From Solirubrobacteraceae bacterium (GTDB lineage: Bacteria > Actinomycetota > Thermoleophilia > Solirubrobacterales > Solirubrobacteraceae), in NCBI GenBank assembly GCA_023230855.1, contig JALNWQ010000009.1, positions 62,001 to 126,000 of the forward strand: DNA of 64,000 bases, written 5' to 3'. The notes below the pieces were generated by a model that was not told where the DNA came from, ran no database searches, and saw only the letters and a list, made by a program, of their open reading frames with translations. Position numbers and translations under genes: made by a program. This document shows positions 57,136 through 64,000 of the stretch, piece by piece (within the stretch, counting starts at the first letter, position 1; the number at the start of each line of letters is the position of its first letter).

Positions 57136-58470
57136 TCACGCCTCTTCCGCGCCTGCCCCAAGGCCCACGGCTTCCCGGACCTCGCGTGGCGCTTCGTCCA
57201 CCCCAGGCACCACCGGCAGCTCCTTCGCGCTCTTCGCGTCCAGCTCCTCCAGCCGCCGCGCCTGTGGCAGGACCCGGCCCTCCAAGGAGCCCACCGCGGC
57301 GTTGTACCTCGTCACCGCGGTGTTCAGGTTCCTGCCGACGCTCGCGAAGTGTTCGAGGAACACCACGATTCGGCGGTGCAGCTCGGTCCCCGCCTGCGCG
57401 ATCTCGCGGGCATTGACCGCGATCCGCTCCTGAGTCCAGCCGTAGTTCACCGCACGAAGGAGCGCCACGAGCGTCGTCGGGGTCGCGATCAGGACGTTCT
57501 GGTCGACGGCGAAGTCGAAGAGATCCCGATCCGCATCGAGCGCGCCGTGGTAGATGCCCTCGTTCGGCAGGAACATCACGACCAGGTCCGCCGTGTTGTC
57601 GAACTGGTCCTGGTAGCGCTTCGTCGCAAGGGTCTTGATGTGCTCGCGCACCTGTCGCGCGTGCCGGCCCATCGCCACGGCGATCGCATCCTCCGTCTCG
57701 GCCTCCTGTGCGGCGAGGAACGCGTCGAGCGGCACCTTCGCGTCGATGACGATGAGCTTGTCGCCCGGCAGACGCACCAGCACGTCCGGGCGGAGGCGGC
57801 GACCGTCGCCGTCAGTCACCGTGGTCTGCTCCGTGAAGTCGCAGTATGCGTTCATGCCCGCGCGCTCGATGACGCTGCGCAGCTGCAGCTCGCCCCAGGC
57901 TCCACGGACGTTCGGCTTGCGCAGCGCGTCGACCAGGTTGCCGGTCCGCTTCCCCAGATCGTCGACGCGTAGGCCGAGCGCCTTCAGGTGCTCGAGGAAC
58001 GAGCCGTCGAGCGTGCTGCGGGCCTTCTCGGCCTGCTGGACCTTCGCGTCGAACTCCTTGAGCTTGTCGCCCACCGGCTTGACGAGCGCCTCGATCTTCT
58101 CGGTGCGGCGGTCGAGCTCGGTCGTTGCCGCCTGCTGATCCCGCTTGCGCTGCTCTGCGAACTCCTCGCGCAGCTGCTTGGTCGTGCCCTCGAGGACCTT
58201 GCTCGAGACCGACTCCATCGCCGTCTGCAGGCGTTGCCCCTGCTCACGCGCCGCCTTGAGCTCGGCCTCAAGACGACTGATCGTGCTGCGCGCCTCGGCG
58301 CGCTCGTCCGCTGCCTCCGCGCGGGCGGTGGCCAGTTCAGCGTGGGCTTTCACCGCATCTGCGCGTGCATCGTCGCGTTCCCTTGCGACGCTCCCGAACG
58401 CCCGCTGGGCCAAGAGCCACCCGAGAACGAGGCCGGCGGCCACCGCGACTGCTCCGACGATCACTTCCAT
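57136..58470 (-). CDS. rmuC: RmuC family protein
   Basis: A 444-residue RmuC-type protein. An N-terminal hydrophobic anchor (VIVGAVAVAAGLVLGWLLAQ) precedes a coiled coil (about 40-165, rich in A/E/R). The RmuC nuclease-like domain follows: RGAWGELQLRSVIERAGMNA, LRPDVLVRLPGDKLIVIDAK, VVMFLPNEGIYHGALDADRD and NVLIATPTTLVALLRAVNYG. RmuC restricts recombination at inverted repeats in E. coli and has a PD-(D/E)XK-like core. It lies between the Hhe-like gene and the nuclease gene, with about 100-135 bp gaps on either side, so operon membership is less certain than for the overlapping genes. An AT-richer patch upstream (near 58490) could hold its own promoter. Confidence 0.88.
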   Translation of the reverse strand: MEVIVGAVAVAAGLVLGWLLAQRAFGSVARERDDARADAVKAHAELATARAEAADERAEARSTISRLEAELKAAREQGQRLQTAMESVSSKVLEGTTKQLREEFAEQRKRDQQAATTELDRRTEKIEALVKPVGDKLKEFDAKVQQAEKARSTLDGSFLEHLKALGLRVDDLGKRTGNLVDALRKPNVRGAWGELQLRSVIERAGMNAYCDFTEQTTVTDGDGRRLRPDVLVRLPGDKLIVIDAKVPLDAFLAAQEAETEDAIAVAMGRHARQVREHIKTLATKRYQDQFDNTADLVVMFLPNEGIYHGALDADRDLFDFAVDQNVLIATPTTLVALLRAVNYGWTQERIAVNAREIAQAGTELHRRIVVFLEHFASVGRNLNTAVTRYNAAVGSLEGRVLPQARRLEELDAKSAKELPVVPGVDEAPREVREAVGLGAGAEEA

Positions 58471-58606
58471 GCCGTTGCCCCTTCGATCCGCTGCATATGA
58501 ACACGGGTCGCAGGGAGCGCGGTGGATCTGACATCGCGAGCGGCCTCCTGCGGACGGGCGGGTTCCCGGAATGCTGAGTGCGCAACCGGGTCGTCGATCT
58601 GCTGGG

Positions 58607-61600
58607 TCATGCCCCCACCCACCGGCCGGTCCCCTCCACCCGTACCAACCGCCTGCTCGCCCGTCCCATGACCAAGCACGCCTTCAACCGCTCCTGCGAC
58701 TGTGGCGTCAGCCGCCGCTGATCGAAGATCGCCAGCGTGGCCCGGAACATCGCCTCGTCGTCGGTGAGCACCTGGTCGGCGACCACGGCGGCCATCGCGT
58801 TGAGGATCTCTTCGGGCGCGATCTCGCCGAGGGGACGACCGAAGCCCTCGGGCGTTGTCCGGTAGCCGCGCCAGGTGCCCGGGTCGAGGGTTGCGGGCCA
58901 GGCGAAGTCGCCCAGATCGGTGCCGCGAACCAGATCAGACGGAACGTGCTCGAGGATGAACGCGCGGCGGGGCGTGCTGACGCGATCGAGCCCGAACCTA
59001 CGCCCGATCGACCGCGCCAAGCGGGTCAGCTCGATCGGGCCCTCGACCTCGATCGTCTCGCGCACCGCCGCGGTGATCGTTGCGCGAACCGTCGGCGAGG
59101 ACGTCCGCGCCAGGTCGTCCCGGGTGCCCAAGGCGGTGGGCGGTGTCTCGGCGTAGGGCACGCCACAGGCGTGCGGGTCGCGCTCGGTGGGCGCGACGTC
59201 AGGGGGCGGCGGATCGGCCCCTCCCGCCACGAGCGGCCTGGTCTCGGCCGTCGCAGCAGAGGGATGCTCATCGCCGGCCGGCACGAACGTCTCGACCTCG
59301 ATGAGGTCCTCGTCTGCGGGAGCTTCCGCGGTGTCGTCCTCCGCCTGGGGTGGCTCCGCGTTCGCCGCGCGCTCCCGCTCCGCAGCCAGCTGCTCCTCAC
59401 GCTCCTGCGCTCGATCCACCGCCTCCTCCACGCGTCGCAGCACCGCGTCGCGGTCGTCGAGCCACTGCGGCAGCCATACGCGCAGCGCAGCGCCCCAGTG
59501 CATCATCGGCTCGAGCAGGCGGGGCGTCAGGTCACGGTCGGCGGCGGTCGGCCGGTCCCGCCAGCGAGGACCGTCGAGGAGGATCGCGACCTGCCAACGC
59601 TCCCGGCCGGGGCGACGCACCACGAGGTCGAGCGAGAAGTCCGACAGTCCGTAGTCCGACTGCACCTCGAGGCCACGCTCGCGCAGCGCCTCGGCGATCG
59701 CCTCGCGTACCTGGTCGATCCCGACCACCGAACGTCCCGAGACCGGCTCCAAGGACTGTGCGCCGTGAGCCGCGACCTCGAGGTACGCGCGCAGGTGAGC
59801 CATGCCCTTCGAGCTCGTGCGCGCCAGGTCGATGTCGGCCGGGTCGAACGACGCGAACAGCACGACCTTGCGCCGTGCCCGGGTCACTGCGACGTTCAGG
59901 CGCTTCTCGCCGCCGGTAGCCGTGAGCGGCCCGAAGTTCAGGGGCAGCGGGCCGCCATCGGGCTTCTTCGAGAATGCGACCGAGAAGAGGATGACGTCGC
60001 GCTCGTCGCCCTGCACGTTCTCGAGGTTCTTCACGAAGATCCCCTCCGGAGCATCCTCCCGCAGCTGCCGCGCCACCCGCGGGTCGTCGCACTCCTCCAG
60101 CAGGTTCAGCACCAACTCGCGCTGCTGCAGGTTGAACGTCACCACCCCGATCGACTCGGCGGAGCGGTGCGGATCGGCCAGCCGCTCGCGGATCTCGGCG
60201 ACGATCGCCTCGGCCTCGACCCGGTTGGTGCGGAACCCGTCCTTGCGGTCCTCGCGGTTGAAGTGCCCGTCGACACGGCGCAGCTCGACCCCCGCCGTCG
60301 GGTCCCCGCCCGGTGACGGCAGGCTCGCCAGGCGGCCCTCGTAGTAGTGGGCGTTGGAGAACGCGATCAGCGATTCCTCCTGGCTGCGGTAGTGCCACGA
60401 CAGCCAGATCCGCGGTAGCTGCGACTCGACGCACTCACTGAGGATGCTCTCCAGATCCTCCAGCGGCACGTCCTCCTCGTCGTCGCCGTCGTGCCCGGTG
60501 CCGTCAGCCGCCTGCTCCGTCGCCTTGACCTTTCCGACCGACGTCGGCGGCATCTGCTGCGAATCACCCACGACGACTGCCGAGCGTCCCCGTCCCAGCG
60601 CACCGATCGCCTGGGCGACCGTCACCTGTGACGCTTCGTCGAAGACGACGATGTCGAACGTGATCGCTCCGGGGGCCACGAACTGGGCCAACGACGCGGG
60701 ACTCACGAAGAAGCACGGCGTCGCCTGGACGATCAGGTCGCCGTAGCGTTCGATGAGCTGACGGATCGCCAGCCCGCCACGCTTGGCGTCGAGCCGCCGA
60801 CGCAGCTCACCGACCCGGCCGGTGAGCCGGTCGCCGCGGAACGGCCGTTGCTCCAGCAGACCCGCCGGCAACGCGACCGTCTGCTCGCGGCGGGAGTCGG
60901 CCGCAGCGGTGGCGTAATCCTCGACCTCACCGTCCCGCAACGCGCCGTCGAACCCCTGCAGCCCGGCCGCCTCCCGCCGCTCGCGCAGCGACGTCGTGGC
61001 CACGCCCCGCATGTAGGCGACCTCGGCCTCGGCCGCGTCCAGCTCGGTGGTCAGCAGCTCGACCCGCAGCGCGTCCAGCCCGGCGTCGTGCAACGGGTCG
61101 AGGAACGCGACCATCCGACTCCAGCGCCGTACCGGGGCATCGGCGCTGTCGGCCGTCTCGCGGGCCCAGACCGGTCCGTCCTGCGCCCACGCCTCGGTCC
61201 ACGGGCGCCCGTCGGCCCACTGGCGGAGCTCGCCGTCGTCGGCCCCCACGAGCCGCAGCCACCTGTTCCACCCGGCAAGGACGTCCCGAAGATGCCCGAC
61301 ATCCTCGGTCGCCGGCACACCGGCCCGCTCGACGATCTCCCACAGCTCGGGGTGCTCACGCTGAAAGCGGTCACTGCGCTCCAGACGCTCGGTCGCGGAC
61401 GCGAGCGCGGTCGCGGCGTCCGCCCGCAGTGGCGTCCATCCGCCGGGCACGAGGTCACCGAGAAGGTCGCGCGCCTGCCCGGTGAGCTGCTCGGCGTGCG
61501 TGCGGGCCGCGTCCAGCCCCATGAGCAGGCCCGGCACCTGTGGCGGATCGAGCGTCGCGCCATCGGTGAGCAACGGCGTCACGGTGGCGGCGAACTGCTC

Positions 61601-64000
61601 GGCGCGCTTGCGCTTGCCGAACATCCCCTTCTGGGCGACTTCGGCCGCCGCGACCAGTCCTGAGGCATCACCGTGCTCGAGGAACGCCGGTGCGAAGGTC
61701 GAGAGCACCACTCCGTGCTGTTCGGGAAAGCGCACGAGCTCGTCGGTGAGCTGCCGGCGGCGCGTGCGCCAGGCAGACGAGCGCACCTCGTCCAGGCGAG
61801 CTCGATCGGGGACCGTTCCCGCAACCCGGTCGTCGAGGTGGGGCAACAGCGCGTCGAGCGCCCGCGGGCCCGGCAACGCCTCCAGGAGCGCCGGGGCGAC
61901 GGGCGCGCCGGACAGCCTGCGACGAGCCTCTTCGAGGCCCTGCGCCGCCGTCACGAGATCCGTGGCGTCCAGATCGTCGCCGACGCGTCCCACGATCGCC
62001 CACGGGTGGCGCGGGCGCAGCCCGGCGGTGCGGGCCGCACGGGCGAAGTCCCGCAGCGCGTCCTTAACCGGCTCCTCGTCGCGCTCGGTCGCGACGTAGG
62101 CCGCCGGGATTGGCGCGATGGGCCCGTCACCGTACTGGCACAGGTTCTCGTAGGCGCTCCACAGCGACACGCCGACGCCGTTGCGGGCATGGACGCGGTC
62201 GGGGTACTCCGCCAACGGCGCCAGCCGCGAACGGACCCGCGCCTGGATCGCGTCCCACCCTCGTCGGTCGTACGCGGCGACGTTGTCGACGGCCCGCTTG
62301 AGCTGCGCCCGAATCTCGACCGGTCGTTGACTCCGCCCGTGCAGATCGAGCGAGAAGTCCGCCAGCCCGACCTGGTCCAAGCGCTTCTTCACGACGTCGA
62401 GCGCCGCCTGCTTCTCGGCGACGAACAACACGGACTTGCCGTGCTCGAGGGCGTGGGCGATGAGATTGGTGATCGTCTGCGACTTGCCCGTCCCGGGTGG
62501 TCCCTCCAACACGAACGACCGGCCCTGCGCTGCGAGGGCGACCGCGCGCAGCTGCGAGCCGTCGGCCGGGATCGGGACGGGGAGCCGGGCCTCGTCGACC
62601 GGCACCGCGTCGAGTGGCACGTCGTCGTCTTCCTCGACCTCGGGATCGCGGAACGTCTCACCGGGCCGGAGCGCGAGGTGCTCGACGACGGGACTCTGCG
62701 CCAACAGGTCCCAGTGCTGATCGAGATCGCGCCACATCCCGAACGTGCTGAACTGGCAGATCGCCAGGGTGGCGACCTCGTCCACCCGCAGGTCCAGGTG
62801 GTGCGTGAGCAGCGCGTCGCGGATCGCCGGCAGCACGGCGACCAGGTCGATGCCACTGCGGTCGAGCTTCGGCGTCTCCAGTGCCTCGATCTGCACGCCG
62901 TGCTTGGCGCGCAGCCACTCGACGAGGCAGAGATTCGGCGACGCGACGTTGCTGCTGTCCAGGCGGATCTGGAACGGTTCCCGCCCTCCGCGCCCCTCCA
63001 CCTTCACCGGCAACAGAAACAGCGGGGCACGAGCCTCCTTGCCGGTCGGGGTGCGGTGCACGAGCGCGCCGAACGTCAGATACAGGTTGGCGTTGCCGGT
63101 CTCCTCCAGCATCGTCCGGGCGGTGCGCTGCAGGTTGCGCATCCGCCGCGCGTAGGCGGCCTGGGTCACCGCCACGAACGCCGTGCGCTCCCGTCCCTGG
63201 AGCAGGCCGGTCAACACGTCCACGTCCAGGTCCTGCGCGCGCCGCGCGCCCTGGAGCTGGTGCAGGTCGCTCAGCTCGTCCTGGGCCAACAGCGTGATCG
63301 CCTTGTCCGCGTGCACCAGGTCGTCCAGCAACGGGAGCGACCCCGGCGGCACGTGCACGTCCACGACCTCGTTGCCGGGTCGCAGGTTGAGCAGCCGGTT
63401 GCGAGTGCTGAGGTCGAGCAACGCTCGCTTCCACTGCTGGACCCGTGGTGGAGCATCGTCTCGACCGTCGAGCAGAACGTCGTCTTCATCGGGCCGCGCG
63501 AGCAGCTCCGGCGGCAGATCCAACGCCGTCGTGTCTGGCGACGCGGCCCCGGCCGTGGCGCCTGGCTCGCCCCCGCCGCCGCTCGCATGAGCCGGCGTGG
63601 CGTCCGAGCTGGGCAGCGGGCGCGTGCCCGAGCGGTGGGCGTACCGCACGTCGATGGCGCCGTGCAGCGCGTCGCGCTCGTCGAACCGTCGTCGGCCCGC
63701 GGCAACGGCCGCTGCGAACGTTCCCGTCGCCTCCTGATCGTAGAAGTGCGCCTCGACCGGTACCACGCGCCCGGACTCCACGAGGTTGGCCAGCGCATTG
63801 GTCTCCACGACGACCGTGCGTCCGATGGTCGCCTCATCATCGCGCAGGTATCCCGCGAAGGCGTGCCCGTCGACCAACCACAGCACCGGGTTCAATCCGG
63901 CCTGCTCGAGGCACGCCGCATAGGCCACCGAAAGGTCCAGGCACGTCCCGAACCGCTCGTCGAGGACCTGTGCGACGGTGCGGATCTTCTGCCCCGTGCC
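58607..64000 (-). CDS. Hhe-type giant: transglutaminase-like, DUF4011, SF1 helicase, Vsr-like, DUF3320 (partial)
   Basis: About 1797 residues lie in the window and the N-terminus runs off the right edge. In order: a transglutaminase-like fragment (VAQVLDERFGTCLDLSVAYA, WLVDGHAFAGYL), DUF4011 (VQQWKRALLDLSTRNRLLNL), and an SF1 helicase with FVLEGPPGTGKSQTITNLIA, FDIVVFDEASQVTVAQAIGA, VVVGDSQQMPP, NVQGDERDVILFSVAFS and RLNVAVTRARRKVVLFASF. A Vsr/DUF559-like segment (EVQSDYGLSDFSLDLVVRRP, WQVAILLDGPRWRDR) and a C-terminal DUF3320 (ELTRLARSIGRRFGLDRVST) follow. This matches the Hhe (DUF4011-helicase-Vsr-DUF3320) defence architecture. It is upstream of rmuC on the same strand. Confidence 0.85.
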   Translation of the reverse strand, partial: GTGQKIRTVAQVLDERFGTCLDLSVAYAACLEQAGLNPVLWLVDGHAFAGYLRDDEATIGRTVVVETNALANLVESGRVVPVEAHFYDQEATGTFAAAVAAGRRRFDERDALHGAIDVRYAHRSGTRPLPSSDATPAHASGGGGEPGATAGAASPDTTALDLPPELLARPDEDDVLLDGRDDAPPRVQQWKRALLDLSTRNRLLNLRPGNEVVDVHVPPGSLPLLDDLVHADKAITLLAQDELSDLHQLQGARRAQDLDVDVLTGLLQGRERTAFVAVTQAAYARRMRNLQRTARTMLEETGNANLYLTFGALVHRTPTGKEARAPLFLLPVKVEGRGGREPFQIRLDSSNVASPNLCLVEWLRAKHGVQIEALETPKLDRSGIDLVAVLPAIRDALLTHHLDLRVDEVATLAICQFSTFGMWRDLDQHWDLLAQSPVVEHLALRPGETFRDPEVEEDDDVPLDAVPVDEARLPVPIPADGSQLRAVALAAQGRSFVLEGPPGTGKSQTITNLIAHALEHGKSVLFVAEKQAALDVVKKRLDQVGLADFSLDLHGRSQRPVEIRAQLKRAVDNVAAYDRRGWDAIQARVRSRLAPLAEYPDRVHARNGVGVSLWSAYENLCQYGDGPIAPIPAAYVATERDEEPVKDALRDFARAARTAGLRPRHPWAIVGRVGDDLDATDLVTAAQGLEEARRRLSGAPVAPALLEALPGPRALDALLPHLDDRVAGTVPDRARLDEVRSSAWRTRRRQLTDELVRFPEQHGVVLSTFAPAFLEHGDASGLVAAAEVAQKGMFGKRKRAEQFAATVTPLLTDGATLDPPQVPGLLMGLDAARTHAEQLTGQARDLLGDLVPGGWTPLRADAATALASATERLERSDRFQREHPELWEIVERAGVPATEDVGHLRDVLAGWNRWLRLVGADDGELRQWADGRPWTEAWAQDGPVWARETADSADAPVRRWSRMVAFLDPLHDAGLDALRVELLTTELDAAEAEVAYMRGVATTSLRERREAAGLQGFDGALRDGEVEDYATAAADSRREQTVALPAGLLEQRPFRGDRLTGRVGELRRRLDAKRGGLAIRQLIERYGDLIVQATPCFFVSPASLAQFVAPGAITFDIVVFDEASQVTVAQAIGALGRGRSAVVVGDSQQMPPTSVGKVKATEQAADGTGHDGDDEEDVPLEDLESILSECVESQLPRIWLSWHYRSQEESLIAFSNAHYYEGRLASLPSPGGDPTAGVELRRVDGHFNREDRKDGFRTNRVEAEAIVAEIRERLADPHRSAESIGVVTFNLQQRELVLNLLEECDDPRVARQLREDAPEGIFVKNLENVQGDERDVILFSVAFSKKPDGGPLPLNFGPLTATGGEKRLNVAVTRARRKVVLFASFDPADIDLARTSSKGMAHLRAYLEVAAHGAQSLEPVSGRSVVGIDQVREAIAEALRERGLEVQSDYGLSDFSLDLVVRRPGRERWQVAILLDGPRWRDRPTAADRDLTPRLLEPMMHWGAALRVWLPQWLDDRDAVLRRVEEAVDRAQEREEQLAAERERAANAEPPQAEDDTAEAPADEDLIEVETFVPAGDEHPSAATAETRPLVAGGADPPPPDVAPTERDPHACGVPYAETPPTALGTRDDLARTSSPTVRATITAAVRETIEVEGPIELTRLARSIGRRFGLDRVSTPRRAFILEHVPSDLVRGTDLGDFAWPATLDPGTWRGYRTTPEGFGRPLGEIAPEEILNAMAAVVADQVLTDDEAMFRATLAIFDQRRLTPQSQERLKACLVMGRASRRLVRVEGTGRWVGA

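Noticed and set aside
1..64000. CRISPR array
   Set aside because: No regularly spaced repeats and no cas genes were seen.

Overview
The window is very GC-rich (roughly 70 percent or more by eye). It carries a six-gene Mce lipid-import operon, a MurD/MurL pair and many short-chain dehydrogenases and acyl-CoA genes. This fits a high-GC actinobacterium, and the combination resembles Thermoleophilia/Solirubrobacterales (Patulibacter- or Conexibacter-like). The taxonomic placement is inference, because no rRNA or tRNA gene is visible.

1-5.3 kb: the N-terminal part of a MurD ligase runs off the left edge, followed by a YcaQ-type DNA glycosylase and MurL. MurD plus MurL suggests that D-Glu of peptidoglycan is made by epimerising UDP-MurNAc-L-Ala-L-Glu. 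A divergent RpiB/LacAB-like protein and an APH/ecdysteroid-kinase-like phosphotransferase follow.

5.3-17 kb: a minus-strand Mce operon. From its 5' end it holds an ATPase with an apparent N-terminal SCP2-like domain, a 222-bp gap with a 26-bp inverted repeat, two YrbE/MlaE permeases, and six Mce proteins. Stops and starts overlap or nearly touch throughout, which indicates translational coupling.

17-27 kb: regulators (GAF-LuxR and two overlapping TetR genes) and lipid-metabolism genes. These include an SRPBCC/acyl-CoA synthetase fusion, an acyltransferase with an altered motif, and two divergent SDRs around a CCTAC-N5-GTAGG operator. Two membrane-anchored or integral membrane proteins of unknown function are also present.

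27-64 kb: an accessory island dominated by defence-type genes. It contains a DUF2283/DUF4258 pair, a DUF6880 protein, an AbiEi-like regulator beside an AbiEii nucleotidyltransferase broken by two frameshifts, and a three-part ADP-ribosylglycohydrolase/tyrosine-phosphatase/EcsC-like protein. A GmrSD-type DUF262-DUF1524-DUF4268 nuclease is flanked by duplicated tails of a DUF4276 gene. Next come a DUF4276 (Toprim-like) gene with an AAA ATPase partner that has lost its Walker A, then a tightly coupled minus-strand operon. In transcription order that operon encodes a PD-(D/E)XK nuclease, a SNF2/DrmD-like helicase, a giant adenine methylase, a giant DEAD/DUF1998 helicase, and a UvrD helicase with a toxin-like N-terminal domain. 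Upstream on the same strand are RmuC and an Hhe-type DUF4011-helicase-Vsr-DUF3320 giant that runs off the right edge. The operon resembles DISARM class 1 or Druantia without matching either exactly. It and the three-part fusion are the best candidates for an undescribed system.
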